This document shows positions 12,693-26,253 of a stretch of DNA of 60,000 nt, piece after piece. The DNA is from Membranipora membranacea (lineage: Eukaryota; Bryozoa; Gymnolaemata; Cheilostomatida; Membraniporidae). The DNA is taken from contig OU612071.1 in assembly GCA_914767715.1 (NCBI GenBank), positions 7,611,493 to 7,671,492 of the forward strand, given 5' to 3'. The notes beneath the pieces were generated by a model. It was not told the DNA's origin and made no database searches. It saw only the letters and a program-made list of their open reading frames with translations. The translations under genes were made by a program, and so were the position numbers. The first letter of the stretch is position 1; each line of letters opens with the position of its first letter.

Positions 12693-13721
12693 CTAGAACA
12701 AAAAGTGATGTGACTAATGTATCAGTTAGTTGATCTCTGGCTGGTGAGACATTATTGAAGCTGGCAATAACGGTATAGAAATTCATTCTTCAATCATAGA
12801 AATTTCCAAGTATGGTCAGTCGAAAATCAAGCGATGAGAATAAAATCATTTGAGTGCATATGTGAAACTAGCTCTAAATCTCTATTGGAGATTTACCGTT
12901 TAAAACAATAAAAACATTGAAATGCCTTTCCAAACATCAAAATTTCACCTTCCTGTCATTAAGAACTTTGGCAGAGGTTGGGTGTGATTTGTCAGTGTAT
13001 GATCTTAATTCCTATACAAACTGGCCTAACATATGACCCATCCAGTAAGAATTTTGATTCAGAATCTTGATTTTATTTATATAAGGCTTCAGTTACTGAA
13101 ATGACTCAGAAGTTGTTATTTCAATCAATCTCCTTTTTATTATTATGAAGCATTTTTAAGCCACACAAATTTATTGGGACTTATTGGCTACTTGGTGGAT
13201 GTTGATGGCAAATCATACGCTTGAGTTTCATACACAGTCATGTATCACTTCAATTGCAGCAGACAAAACCAAGGAATCTAAATTTGGGTGAATAACAGAG
13301 GTAAGGTCTAGCCTTGTCTGGGATACAAACTAAGAACTTGTGGTCTATTCTTCTGAGTTTTCATACAAATTGTAGTCTTTCTTTGTTTACTGATTTTCAA
13401 ACCCTCAATTTTATGTTATATGACTTCTCCTGATCGCAGTTGAAATTTAAAAAAACTGAGGCCACTGGTACCCATCACATGAATAGGGGCTACCAATAAC
13501 TAAAGGCAAAATAAATAGTTTCAAAACACCAAAATTGAGAACAAAAAGAAGTCCCTAAAAATGATTGCATGATAATTAATTGTAATAGCAATTCCTGACA
13601 TGAACATTAAGTACTTAAAAAGAGAAGTTCTATAGTAACGGACAGGAATTAGCAAGCCAGTTTGTGAACAATTGGGAAATTCACTAATGGTTCCTGATGC
13701 CAATCGACTACCATTACCTCA

Positions 13722-13812
13722 CAAGTTTGAGAGACCGTAACTTTCTCAATATTAGGAATCAAAAGCTGAAAATTGCTAACGTGATAGAATAAAATATTGA
13801 AAGTAAGACTTC
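13722..13812. mobile_element. Half copy of the 35462 element
   Basis: It matches only the right terminal repeat (AGTTTGAGAG, AAGCTGAAAATTGCT, GATAGAATAAAATAT). Confidence 0.5.
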
Positions 13813-13848
13813 AAGTGTTCTTTATTCAAAAATATAATATTACTTACT

Positions 13849-13901
13849 AAGATTTGCTGTAAATCTTTAGAACCGGCACTTCTCCCACATGGACAACGAG
13901 C
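13849..13901 (-). pseudogene. Mini-exon with frame change
   Basis: An AG acceptor and a GTAAGT donor are present, and the reading L-V-V-H-V-G-E-V-P-V-L-K-I matches the member at 26.2 kb. The exon is not a multiple of three (about 52-53 nt), so inclusion would shift the frame. The right edge is accurate to 1 nt. Confidence 0.45.
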
Positions 13902-14461
13902 TAGAACAAAAAGATTCGTTGTTTCTATGTTAGTTTTTCAGAGAGAATTTATATCGCTCAGCGGGTGTGAATTAATTGGGACAGCAATAGAGGCAATCTT
14001 TTTACACAGTGATTTCCACATACTATGAGTTGAGAAAGAATGAGAATGAAGCTTATTAACAATCTCATGAAATACAGAAACTGTGAAATTAGTTTTTGGG
14101 TATCAACATGTCACATTTCTGTCACCAAGGAGGGCGTATTTCACATGTGCTTAGTCAGTGTCAGTGTGTAGTCTTCTTTAGTCTATAAACTAGCATATGA
14201 CCCTTAGAATTTATCACTACAACCAGACTCAAGAATTTTATTAAAACAAAACATAGCAAATATATTGGTTCTGATTGACCACCTGGTGGGGCTCTGCAGT
14301 AAATCAGAGTCAAAACATAAGCTAGACATAACCATTTCTGACTTTTTTTCATACATAGTGTTGGCATTTATTTCAAAAGCAAACCAACAAGATGTGTTGA
14401 GAATTTTGTTATTCGAAGAACAGAGTTAGAAATTTCCCTAAAAAAAGTTAATGTTACTTAC

Positions 14462-14515
14462 AGAATTACTGCAGTCAAGATCCAGCATAAACCCTTTAAT
14501 TCCACGGATGATGAG
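14462..14515 (-). pseudogene. Mini-exon with lost splice acceptor
   Basis: Eighteen open codons, LIIRGIKGFMLDLDCSNS, end at a GTAAGT donor. The expected AG acceptor is TG. The exon body is otherwise preserved. Confidence 0.5.
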
Positions 14516-14979
14516 CAAAAACAAGTTTGAGATGATTCAAAGAGCATGTATCTCACAGCCAGTGGGACCCAATTGGGACAAGGTAGTGAGGTGAAGGATT
14601 TGATTTTCTATAGCAATTCACATATTAAATATTGAATATCATGCAATGCAACATAAGGAGTCTAGTGCATATATCAGGTTTCTCTAGAGTTTTTTAAAAT
14701 ACAAAAAATGGTGGAATGACTTTCCAAACATCAAAATGTCACATTTCTGTCATCCAGGAGTTAGGTTTTGGTTACACTTGTTTAATCAGTGTATAGTCTT
14801 TATCCCTGAAAACGTGAAAACATTTCTTTTTTGACCAGATATTAATCATTTATAATAAATCATCAATCATACTATTACGGATCTATATTTTTGCCTACGC
14901 TAAATGTTATATTAAATTTGACAATGATATTGCAAATTTTTTAAACGCTATTTTTACCCACTGAGAAGAGTACCACCAA

Positions 14980-15033
14980 TGAAAAAAGTCCGCTTAGACC
15001 ACTGGCTAGTTGACAAACAGAGTAAAGAGTAAG
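14980..15033 (-). pseudogene. Decayed mini-exon, donor lost
   Basis: An AG acceptor is followed by L-T-L-Y-S-V-C, which fits the array start, but no GT donor is found at the expected place. Confidence 0.4.
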
Positions 15034-15363
15034 CTAGAACAAAAAATGACAGTTGGAAATCAAGCAATAACAATATGAACCTTTTCTTGGATTACAAGTA
15101 AGGCCAATAATTTCATAAATTACAAAATATTTTGAAATTATTTTTCGAGCATGCCTACATGCAACCTTTCTGATGTCAAAGAGTTTGAACCAAGCCACTG
15201 CCACAGTACTCTACAGGCCATACAAGAGGAAGATTGAGTCCATATTTCCATTTAGAATATTGATCAGGCTTAAATCATCTTTGTTCCAGTAATTTTCATG
15301 ATCACAAATATCTGTATGAAATCATTAACTCCTGTCACTTTTAATTTGAACAAAGCTGCTCAC

Positions 15364-15471
15364 CTGATACTGTGTCAGGCCAATATCCAATACACCAGGA
15401 ATCGATTCATCCTTAGTAGAAGCACTAGAAGGTAATTCCTGTGGCAGTGGGATTTCTTGAGGGTCAGCTTC
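15364..15471 (-). CDS. Tail exon of 36 codons (downstream copy)
   Basis: This exon is 108 nt in phase 0, with AG acceptor and GTGAGC donor. It begins E-A-D-P-Q-E-I-P-L-P and ends L-T-Q-Y-Q. It pairs with the exon at 31819-31712 in length, phase and position. It is intact, but the exon before it (15894) is not, so use in a transcript is doubtful. Confidence 0.5.
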
Positions 15472-15739
15472 CTTTTATACGAGAAACATAATATGAGAAA
15501 CATTTCATAAAAATGTAAAATCAAAATTCCCTTCTTGTCTGATTAATAGCCATATTATACAAATTTTTCAGCTAAATAATCATCTAATGACTGTGATATC
15601 TCAAGTTTGATCATAGCACTTAAACAAACATTCTTATTGGAAGGGAAAGATATATGAATCACACATACAAATCATAAGAGAGTCTGTAAAAAAAATCTTA
15701 ACATCTCATCATGGTCATATCTCTTCTATCATGGGTAAC

Positions 15740-15894
15740 AGCAAAGCTGTCCGTCAATAGTTGCATTAAAGTTGCTCTCAAAATTACGGTCTGTGTAGGC
15801 TATCTCGGCAAACTGACTCTCCATAAAATGATCTGCAAAATCTTTGAAGATTGGAGGACTTTTCTCTAAGAGCACTTGCAAGTCCTATAATATA
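15740..15894 (-). pseudogene. Third copy of the D-x-Q tail exon, donor lost
   Basis: After an AG acceptor the reading is D-L-Q-V-L-L-E-K...F-K-D-F-A-D-H-F-M-E-S-Q-F-A-E, clearly homologous to the exons at 37206-37024 and 32393-32184. About 50 codons in, the frame reaches a stop and no good GT donor is seen before it. It is either a decayed exon or a terminal exon. Confidence 0.5.
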
Positions 15895-15899
15895 AATTG

Positions 15900-18800
15900 A
15901 TAGGCGTTTGCTTTGTAAATGAGAAAAGGAACATAAAGTTGGTAGAAACACATAGTTAGTGTTAGTTCCATATTTTATTTTTCAGTAATGGAGTGGCTCT
16001 CTGTCAGTGGACTAGACTAGATCTAGAGGCTCATGCCCTATATGTCACTATTCATTATGCTAAAAGTTATGACAGAACAGACTAGACTATATATCAAAAT
16101 GTCGCAACCTCTACACAAAGATAATTTATACCTATTGTGAGTTTTTACTGCTCGCAACTATTTATCACAGATAGATTATAATTTCAGTGTTCGTTAAAAA
16201 TTGTCATAATGCTGTTAGTTAATGCTATAACTCAGTAGCTACTGATTGAGTGTCTTTGCATCTTATAGACGCGGGGTTTTTTTATCGCTGGTAGAATTTT
16301 GTGTTGAAGTTAAATAATGTTGTTATTTATTTAGGACATCGATAATTATTATCAGAGCTTAGACGGGATGCTACTTTACTCACGCAGTACATGGCTATGC
16401 CTGTCATGAATACACATTACTATAAAACCGTATGCCCTCTCTGGATGTAGTATTCAGTTCAGTTAGGTTGTGTAACTCATCAATGGCCCCTAGTAAGTAT
16501 TAACACAATCTTTACACTGCGTTTCATACCCAAGAATTGTCTGACAATTCCGTACAATTCTAGAATTGTTCGAAACTGACCTATATATCATTACCCAACC
16601 AGCAACCATTATTGCGTAATTAACCCTGCCTGCTAAATAAATTACTTTCATTATTGCCATTGTATATTCAGAGTATAAGCCTTTACAGTTCTAGTCAATA
16701 TTATACGATTGGATTGACATTGTATTCAATGAGTTTGTATTTAGATGACCAGGCAAGATATGCTGTAATGAATAGATATTGCTGTGCAAGAAAGCATTAA
16801 AATCTATATTGCGGAAGGTTCAAATCCCCGCCGGGGCAAATCTTTTCTTTTCGTTTCATCATGATGGAATTGAAAGTATTCCATTCCATTGTTGGCTCAC
16901 AATTTTTGTAAGCACAGAAAACTCTTAGTAATGAGTATGATGACCCGACAAAATACTTATGTTCAACTCTTCTGTGTTGTACCATACCCTACGTTATATT
17001 TTGTGCAATCTGTTGGTATTGGCAGCAACTGCATAAATAGAATACATGAGCTAAACTATGCTAGCAGAATTATCAGAAAACTTTGCTACTAATAAAAAAT
17101 GTACAACATCGCTCCCCAGATGAGCGTGGAATTACTTTGTATCAACTGTCCTACATACCTTAGTGGAGAGAAGTGATAAGTGAATGAGGCCACATTTTCC
17201 ACAGAACCACTGACTTCTAAAATATGCTGACTGATGCAAAAAAACACTCAAACTTGGTGTCACAGCAAGTATATGAGTACTGATTATTGGCATAGTCTAA
17301 ACTACGCTCCTTGTGATTAGTAAGAGTGAATGGCTTTTAGCTATTTCTATTTGTTGGCCAAAGATGCTCTGAGCATGGAGTTAGCTCTGAATGTTATGGT
17401 ATGTGGGCTGAGGGAGGCAAAGGTAAATCAACTATCGTAAGCCTGGTATATATTCATCACCTGTCTACAAAGGAGCTCTTGATGTTATACTATATCATTC
17501 TCAGCCATCTCATTTATATTGTGTACAGGAAACAATTTTGGCATATTACTCTCTCACTCTTGGATGGTAGTTCCCTAGTAGGTGTTGGCACTAGTACAGA
17601 TAGTATTGAAATGTTAGACTAGTGGCAACACCGTTTAAAGTAACAAATTTCAATCTGTCAGCTTGAGTACCACAAGCAGGGAGGTTAGCCAATAACAGGC
17701 ATAATTACATAATTACCTTGATATCCTTGTTGTCAAAATTTTTAATTGTCCAATTAAGTATAATTAACACTGTTTGTCAATCCTTCACACACATTCCATT
17801 GCACTTGTAACAAGTCATCATGACACACATGTGGAATCAGAGAGACAGGAGCCATTGTAAGCTGACCTAACTTCCTGTCTTTTGCTGCTGATAATGAATG
17901 CGGTGAGTTTTTAATATCGCGAATATTCATTTTTATAATGATGGTTGTTTGGGTATAAGTGCAATCATGATCATTCTTTGACAGAAGAGTGAGGGGGCGG
18001 GAGGTTATAACATTTTATGCAAACTATTAGATAATTCTCCAAATTCCATTAGTATATTTTTATCTAATTATTTCACCAAACTCTGCTTCAAAGCTCATCA
18101 TTGTACAGAGTTATTATGCCAAGAATGATATTGCCTCGCAAAAAAAACCTTAAATTCTCTGGCGCCCTTATTCTCCAGTATTTGCAAAAAGGTTTCATCG
18201 ATTTTCCGCGCTTCTTGGTCAACTTCAAGAGAGGAGCCAGCATTATATGATATTCTGTGTGTTTTCCCACAGGGTTGCCCATTTTTAAATCTACTGGTAC
18301 CTTATAAGTTCTGTGAAGATTGCCTATGAATGCCAGTGTAAACAAAATGAACATTCTGACTAGCTTATCTTGATTATGACTCCATGGGTAAATAACTTGG
18401 ATACCAACAATACATCCAATTATGCTTGGCTAAGATGTTGATGTCAATTAAAAGGTAAACAATTTGCAAATGACACTGTGAGTATCTCGTTCAAATTCAA
18501 TAAGCTAATCTCATTGAAAATGATCAGGCAGATTGTAGCCATTAATTGCATGCATCAAAGATTTTGGATAGATCCCACCCACAACTAAATATTTTGTAAA
18601 ACATCATAAACAATATCTATTTAACCACTGCAACTCTAGAATATTGTAAGATAAAGTGAAAATAAGCAGACTTTCTGTCAACTCAAGAAAAAATCTAACG
18701 GCAAATTAAAAAATTGGCTAAGTCAAATATAAGTTATGAACACAACCAGGTCAATGACCCAAAATGTGGGTTATACTGGACCAGTCAATTAAATTTATCA

Positions 18801-18930
18801 AAGATACAATTTTCGCAGGAATTCGATATCGACCACCTAGTTCAAGTCTTTTACTGGCTACGCTTTATTATCTTTTATGGCTGAGTCTGTTATTCTTGAA
18901 CCCCAAATAAAAATCAGGATGAAAACATAC
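15900..18930. other. Spacer between the two duplicated segments
   Basis: No convincing gene. A minus-strand open frame at 18088-18354 follows an AG acceptor-like site and could be a terminal exon of the PAN pseudogene, but it shows no PAN features. A tRNA 3'-half-like stretch lies at 16815-16840. Confidence 0.35.
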
Positions 18931-20681
18931 CAAGGTACCAATGAGGTCTGTTGAAGAATTTCCAATCTTCGCCCGCTTCACTCATGACATTGGCATCATC
19001 AGATAGTTTGTCATTAAGGACACAGCGGGTATTTCTGGTTGCTTTATTTATCGAGCGACACTTTTTACTTCCAACACAATCCACGCATCGGCTCACACAG
19101 TGTCTAAGACCATAAGTATCTGTTGAGTTATTGACTCCAATGTTGAGATACCTGACTTTTTCAGAAGTCCAGGGCTGACAAGTTCCTAAATTTTTTCAAG
19201 ATTGGACTTGTCATGATATGGCATTTTTGCAACTAAAGGGAAGAATTGGCTGTTGTAATAATAACACTCATGGTGCAGATAAAACTAATCATGAGCTCAT
19301 TTTTTGCAGAATTCATGAATTCCCATGCACAAAATATGATACATTGTATGAGTGCTACTAGGAAGAGAGAATTGTATTGAATAACAGTAAATACCTGCGC
19401 AGATAGGTCTGAGTGAGTACTGATAGTCTGGATCACTCTGAGGTTCAGCTGTCTGGTTGTTCTCCTCCAGCAGCTCACACCTCCTGTTAGAGGATCGGTA
19501 ATTCACAGCAGCACAAATAAAAGTGCTCTCTTCTACACATTCATTCTTACATCCCTCTAAGCCCTGTCCTTGACCAAGAGTGACTACCTAGGGCCATCCA
19601 GATATGTATGGATCTAGTTTCGGTCCTGCTTCAGTTACCACAACATAGTTTTTTCTATCCAGAAAACCTCACAAGCATTTACAGGATTCAGTGATCCAAT
19701 TACATGGAGGGGCTAGAACACAAAATTATTAAAAGTAGTTTATATTATGATTTACCTATGATTCTAAAAATAGTAAATGAGGAAGCAAAATAACAACAGA
19801 AGAACTACTTGTTCAATCAGTTATGTACTCCTGTTGTTTCGGAAGAAGGTCAAGAACTTAGAATTAGAATAATTTAGTTCCTCAACCCTTGTGGCACATT
19901 GAAAAGGCTGTGGATTTGTAGCTTGGGAACTCGAAGCCAACACTGGATGAAAACACAACAATATGGACGCATACACAGACATGTAGGAAGAGCCGATTCT
20001 ACATTGGTGGAAACCGATCTAACGGTCAAAAGGCAATATCAGCATACAATTAGTATTTTCCTACTCCTCAAAACCTTTTGACCTACTGAATTGAGCCATC
20101 CTCAATCCTAAGTTGGACAACCTAAGCCTAACCTTCGCATACTGGTAATAAAACATTGATGGTGATTCTGACAGCCATCACAAGCAATGTATATTACGAT
20201 AACCATTCAAGCTAACAATAAAGTAATATCTCTACCCCGAGGCCGCATATTGCAGCTGCATGGTTTGCTTCAAAGCTGTCAACAACCCACACATTTTAGC
20301 TAAACCTGGCAATAGCTATAAAAAGCCATATATGGACAATCACCTAATGTTGCGATTTGCGACCTTACTGTGAAGACAACCCCAATAATTACTGCGGCTC
20401 CTGTGCACTACATAAAACTTCGATACAATATTGAGGGATGAAAAAATGTATTTATAGATACATCTTCCCAATTTGTTTCCTCTAAATTAGAAATTAAAAA
20501 TGAATGTTCTTCTAGATAACTTGTGCAAAGTTATAATCGTTTTGAGATAAAATAAACTTGATCAGATGTGAACTTCGCTGTCATAATACTCACCTTCAGT
20601 TGAGAAGACACATATTGATAGAACTATGAAGGGTGTCAGTAAGATTTGCTAGCTGAGGCTGGCAGACATTTTTGACAGCAT
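18931..20681 (-). pseudogene. Duplicate of the PAN-domain gene, disabled
   Basis: The same three-exon structure as at 25-2193 is present: exon 1 20681-20594 (88 nt, identical length), exon 2 19712-19395 and exon 3 19185-18931, with splice sites still visible. Three lesions break it. Exon 1 has an in-frame TAG ten codons after the first ATG, upstream of the hydrophobic segment. Exon 2 has a TAG in the Gly-Trp-Pro stretch where the intact copy has a lysine codon. Exon 2 also carries a foreign insertion of about 57 bp (about 19639-19695). Exon 3 remains open and keeps its cysteines (...C-V-S-R-C-V-D-C-V-G...). The lesions make a full-length product impossible in this assembly. Initiation elsewhere or skipping of exon 2 cannot be ruled out from sequence alone. 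Confidence 0.8.
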
Positions 20682-20699
20682 ACCTCCTCATTGATAAAC

Positions 20700-23600
20700 A
20701 GTTTACATCGATATTTCCTTCAATTTCCCATCTAAATGAGATGAAATGCAACTAGATGGAGGAAGGCTGCAATTCTGGGGCATTCGTAAGTGTACAAGTG
20801 TTAACAATACATCCAAAGGAAATACTTTGCGAGGAATTGTCCCCTTTGATAAAGCAAGAGAGCACAACACTTAACGTAACAGACCATTGAGCTCTAAAAC
20901 AAAAGTTGTTATCGATGTGTTTTTAATAATCGGTCTCACACTGATCTTCAAGCTCTGACACAAAAAGAATTGTAGCTGTGTATTAAAAAATCAGACTCTC
21001 ACTGTTACGAGACAAACCTGTTTTGAAGGTTGTGAGTTTGTTAAACCATATAATATTTAAGTATCCAATGTGCCAGTAGCCATGTGAGATCACAAAACAA
21101 ACTGGGTCATCATGAGAATAACAAAGGTATCCCAATCATAAAACATAACTCTTAAGATTGAATTCCATGAAAAGCAATCATAACAACATTGGCAACCAAG
21201 AAATATCAATTACGGCAAGGCAACAAGCTTATGGAGACCTATGAAAAGGTAACTCCAAATTATAATACTCTGAGGATTAGTAGCATCCGAATCCGGATTA
21301 TTAATTTATATTGGATGGCTATTACATAGTAAACTAATTGGTAAAACCCAGATCTGCCAACATATTGCAGGTCTGCGTCAATCTGACATAGCCTGGATTT
21401 GATAGACAACCATCCACCAACATCATTTAATGAAGTTTTGCCACGCTGTATACAATGTTATGTGGAAGTATTCCTACAAGGTCAAACTGTCAAATATATC
21501 TTTCTGAGATCACTGGGTCGTGCCACATGCTTTTAGGAACTATAAGCGGGCATCCCCTATTCATCCCTTCTTCAGAGAGTTTTGATTACCGTAATATACT
21601 AGACAGCTATCAGACCAGCTCTGCTATATGGAAACGAGACATGGCCCATCACAGGGTCTTTGGCTGATAAGATGTCATCCTGTGAGATGGGTATGTTGTG
21701 ATATTGCTAGAATATAAATCTAGAGGACTACAAGACAAATAAGGGATTAACAGCAGAGGCCAGAGTGATGCCATTTAAAGATACTATGAGGAAATGTTGA
21801 ATGCAGTGGTATGGTTAGACAAAGAGAAATTGAGGACAACATCAAGAGAGTGTCAGAGATGACAGCCAAAGAAGTGCAACCTAGGGGTTGACAAAAACAA
21901 AGATGGTGCGATACAACAAGCTTTGTCTTCCCATGGCTTAATCTAAATAATTCAGATGCTGAAGATCGAGTGCGAAGGAGGAGTTTGGAATAACTTTGGA
22001 TCTAGCAGAAACCCGCCACCTGTGCAGGACAATGGTGGTGAATGGTGACCACTATATTGTGGTTATTATGTTCCATGCTTTGCTCTCATGGTACTCAAGC
22101 CACACTGAACTACCAATAAAACTAGAATCGAACAATTGAGACAGAGGTAGGGTTTGTTTTACTCGGCACAGGTTGAACATCTTTTCATATTTGAGCCTTA
22201 TCTCATTAGAACTGTGGTTTTGGTTGGCACTCACTAAAACACAGATTACATCTTCACACTAAGTACATTGTATCTGGAGTAGAGCTATCCGGAATTAGGA
22301 TCTGGTCTAATCTTTCTCTTTTTTTGCAAAAATTAATGACATTGACTGAAGTTTACTTATGGTCAAACACTTAATGCTTAAGTGATCAGAATAAAGTGGG
22401 GCGAAATTACCTTAAAGCATTTAGGTAACTTTCAGATAAACTATTGACCACTTAATTCAAAAATCAATCTTTTAAGAATTTCGCAAAATTTCAGAGAACT
22501 AGTGAGTGTTTTGAGAACCTACAAGCTAGTACAAATCGTTGAGCTTTTTATAATGATATACGGTGACCATGCACTTGTCATATCTGCTGTGTCAGGAAGT
22601 GTGATACCTATGATAGTATGAACATTATTGTGGTAACACTATGAAGCCATGTGTATTATCAACTGTATCTGAGATTTGTTACAGGGCTATTTATTTTTGT
22701 AATTTAGTAAAAAAAAGAGCACATAAAATGCAAACTCTACACATTAAAATGCGATTTTCCTCATGTCAATCACATTTAAAAAATTAAAGGAACACATTTT
22801 TCTATACGGTCATTTACTTTCAAATAACAATATCATTTTGTCGATTTTAGGGTGTAGCCCAGTATTTATAATTTCCGTAGAAACTTACCAAACTCACAGC
22901 AATTTTCATAAAAATACCAAGCATTTTGAAATATAAAATAATCTAATATATATATATATATATCAGTGTGACTACAACATCAACTTCGGTATCAGTTAGC
23001 AGCTATATTATTTACCTTGGTGAACCAGAATCTACTAAACTTAAAAATCAAGAGCTTGAGCCCAGACATGACTCTGTATTTCTACCTCTGTTATGTGAAG
23101 CAACATGCCTTATCATCTTGGTATCATCCTGTAAAGTAACAAATAACCAATTAGCTCCCCGCATGATAAGGTTTAGTACCTACGTAAAATTTACATACAT
23201 AGAAAAGTGCCGAGGCTCTTCGGGGTGAGAATTATATATGGTTTTGAGAGTGTAACCACTAGGGAACGCGATTCCAGTACCATTAATGATGACTCCATTA
23301 AACAATGTATGTGATTTGATGAGGCCGCATACTAGAGGATCATTCAAGTTAAAACCATTTGACCTAATTCAATTCATAGCCCTGGTCTTGGTAGCGCAGT
23401 TAGTAGAGCTAGATCTCAACTCAGGACAAACAATTGTCTGGCAATTAATGCAATGCACACTGTTGAGTCGTAGGTGACATCCCTACTATCTTTGAGCACA
23501 CAGAAGTTCTAAAATAAGAACGCAGATAGAGGATATCAAAAAAATTAATACTACTGCAAAAATAAAACATACATGAAAAAGTGTATAGTCTTTAATCCTA

Positions 23601-23900
23601 TGCAAACTGGCATATGTCCTTAGCATTTTTTTGAATTAAAAATTAAAAGCTTATTACTAAAATATCACTCAGAAATCAATATTTGAACAAACCAATCTCT
23701 ATCTTTCTTTTACATAATTTTTTTAGACATATCCCATGCAATTAATCGGTTCAGATTGGGCACTTTGTGGGCCTTGGCTGCAAACTGAGTCACCACAGCG
23801 ACAAGCCATAACCATGTGTGATTTTTTCATACATAACCATACAACCCTGCTGAAGGAAATAAAAACCTGGGGTGTGATGCTGTTGTAAGAACAGAGTTGA
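20700..23900. other. Spacer upstream of the PAN pseudogene
   Basis: Part of it is homologous to 3.5-4.0 kb. A short (TA)n lies at 22947-22963. No gene recognised. Confidence 0.4.
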
Positions 23901-23918
23901 AAGCTTTTTTTTACTTAC

Positions 23919-23972
23919 TGAGGAACGTAAGTGAAGCTCCATATCAAGTTCATCTCTGACCTGGACAGTTAT
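23919..23972 (-). pseudogene. Mini-exon with lost splice acceptor
   Basis: Eighteen open codons, ITVQVRDELDMELHLRSS, match the array and keep the GTAAGT donor. The two bases before the expected start are TT, where intact members have AG. This member is probably not spliced. Confidence 0.55.
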
Positions 23973-24597
23973 AAAGAACAGACAGTGAGCAACCTACAGC
24001 TTGGTTGTTTTTAAAGAGCTATCAGCTGGTGTGAAACAATCAAACAATAAAATAATGTGACAACTGCAACTCCCATCAATAGTGTTTTCTATGCGTAACC
24101 AGTAAAAAATATTATAGCAGTGGAACAAAAACATTCTAGTGCATATATGAGACATGTCCAGGATGAATTTCTTTATAAATAATTGCATTAAAATACAATA
24201 TATACTGTAAAGTGATTTTCTGAGCATCAAGATGTCATATTTCTGTCACCAAGGAGTTTGGTGCGGGCTGTGTGTGTGTTGCCAATGTATAGTCTAACCC
24301 AATCATAATATGAACTGTCTTATGAACTTGAGAATATGAATTTTGAATTAGGAATCAAAAGTTCATTACTGTTATCAGATTCAAGAATTATTAATTCAAT
24401 CAATCATTATACTATTATTTTCGACTCGAAACACTGATTGGCCACCTGACGAGCTAAATAGAATCAACTCATTGGCTAAACATAACCATGTGTGTTCTAT
24501 TTACATACATAGACTTGTCATAATTCTAAATAAATAGCTAATACATTAAAAGTGAATTTAGTTATTTGAAAGATTTTTGTTTCTTGATCTTACTTAC

Positions 24598-24648
24598 AGA
24601 GGAATGGCAGTCAAGATCTAGAACTAGCGCATATCTCAGGACAGTCAG
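24598..24648 (-). CDS. 51-nt mini-exon
   Basis: Seventeen codons, LTVLRYALVLDLDCHSS, lie in phase 0 with an AG acceptor and a GTAAGT donor. One codon is missing relative to the 54-nt members, so the frame is kept. Confidence 0.6.
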
Positions 24649-25101
24649 CTAGAACAAGAAGTAAGATTAGATACTTGTCTGTTAAATTTTCTAAGAGAAT
24701 CTGTATCTCTCAGTCGATGCCAAGCAATTTGGACAAGAAATGAAGGTGAAGAATGTAGGTCCCGAATAGCCATTCCCAGTTATATTTTGAGATTATGAAG
24801 CGAGAACTATAGGTTTCAATACTAAATTCAAGAATTAGTATCTGAATCAACCTCTCAATCGTAACATATTGTTTAGTTAGACACTGCCTAGCAAATGTCA
24901 TGACAATGATTGGCTACTTGGTTGGCTTTAGCAGCATATCAGAGTTAACAAATGGTCTAGACATAACAATGTGTAATTTATTTTCATACCCAGCTACATG
25001 CCATAATTTCAACGTGCCTGTAAAAAAATACATTGGATGTAAATTTGGTTATTTGGTGAACAGAACTTAGCCTGTTCCTTTCAGAACTTAATCTAACTTA
25101 C

Positions 25102-25155
25102 AGATGTATAGCAGTGTAGCTCTGGATCTAGCAAATCTCTCCACAGGATAGTTAG
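25102..25155 (-). CDS. 54-nt mini-exon
   Basis: Eighteen codons, LTILWRDLLDPELHCYTS, lie in phase 0 with an AG acceptor and a GTAAGT donor. It lies 0.6 kb from the next member on each side. Confidence 0.6.
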
Positions 25156-25714
25156 CTAGAACAAAAAGTGATATTATGACTAATGGATTGGTTAGTTTTC
25201 CAATGACCATATATCTCTCAGCTGCTGAGACCCTTTTTGGACAAGCAAAAAATGTGTAGAATCTATTTACTTCGTAGAGATTTCCGAGTATTATCAGTTG
25301 AAAGTCAAGCAATTAGGTAGAAACATTTCAGAGCGTGGTTTGGCTGTTCATAAACTAGCATGACCCCCGACATTTGTATTTTAAACTAGGAATAACAAGT
25401 TCATTACTGAAGTCAGACTCACAAATTGGAAATTAAATCAATCTCTCCATCTATGTAATAAAAATTTGTTTTAGACACAACAAACTTATTGGCTCTTATT
25501 GGCCAATTCAGCTTGTCAGAGTGGCTATAATGACTCTGATTGGTCACTTGGTGTCCCTTTGCATCAAATCAGTTAAAAAAATAGTCTAGATATAACCATT
25601 TGTAATTTCTGTCATACACAGATATGCCATAATTGTAAGGCGGCAGAAAAATACATTGGTACAAATTTGGTGAATTGAAGAACAGAGCAGAACGTTTTTT
25701 CTTTCAAAACTTAC

Positions 25715-25768
25715 AGCAGTAATGCAGTCAAGCTTTACATCTAGCAAATCTTCCGACTGGACAGTGAG
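25715..25768 (-). CDS. 54-nt mini-exon
   Basis: Eighteen codons, LTVQSEDLLDVKLDCITA, lie in phase 0 with an AG acceptor and a GTAAGT donor. This is close to the array consensus L-T-V-Q-x-x-D-x-L-x-L-x-L-D-C. Confidence 0.6.
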
Positions 25769-26199
25769 CTAAAACAAATCGTGATAAACCTATAAAACAT
25801 ATCAGTATGTTTTGCAAGAGCATAGAGTCTCAACTGGTGAGACATAATACAGGTGAAGAATGTAGGTTCCACATACAATCAGTCGAAAATCAATGAACTA
25901 AGAAAAAGTATTTGACTCAGTATATGAAACTGCTCTAGAATGGTTTAAGATTAGGCTTTTAATAAAATACAAAACAGAATATTTGATTTCAATTAATCTC
26001 TGGTACAAAGTGCTTTTTGAGGTACTTGGCAGGTGTTGGCGGCATGTCATAGCCAACACATTTTATAGACATAACCATGGGTGTTTAATTTTCATAAACA
26101 GCCATAAAATCCTTCCCAGCAAAAAAACAAAAAACATGTAAATTTGGCAACTTGAATCAAAGAAGTGAATAACATTCTTCCGAAACTTAATATACTTAC

Positions 26200-26253
26200 T
26201 AAAGAATTGCTGTGAATCTCAAGAACTGGCATATCTCCTACCTGTACCGTTAG
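26200..26253 (-). CDS. 54-nt mini-exon
   Basis: Eighteen codons, LTVQVGDMPVLEIHSNSL, lie in phase 0 with an AG acceptor and a GTAAGT donor. Its P-V-L-x-I-x-S-x-S form is shared specifically with the member at 13.85 kb, which suggests the two are counterparts in the two duplicated segments. Confidence 0.6.

Noticed and set aside
16797-16845. Possible tRNA gene (GGTTCAAATCCCCGCC)
   Set aside because: Only a T-arm-like 3' half is visible. No matching 5' half or anticodon arm is found upstream.
18088-18354. 88-codon minus-strand open frame
   Set aside because: It has protein-like composition and an acceptor-like AG, but no recognisable domain and no counterpart for comparison in this window. 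It is kept only as a note in the spacer entry.
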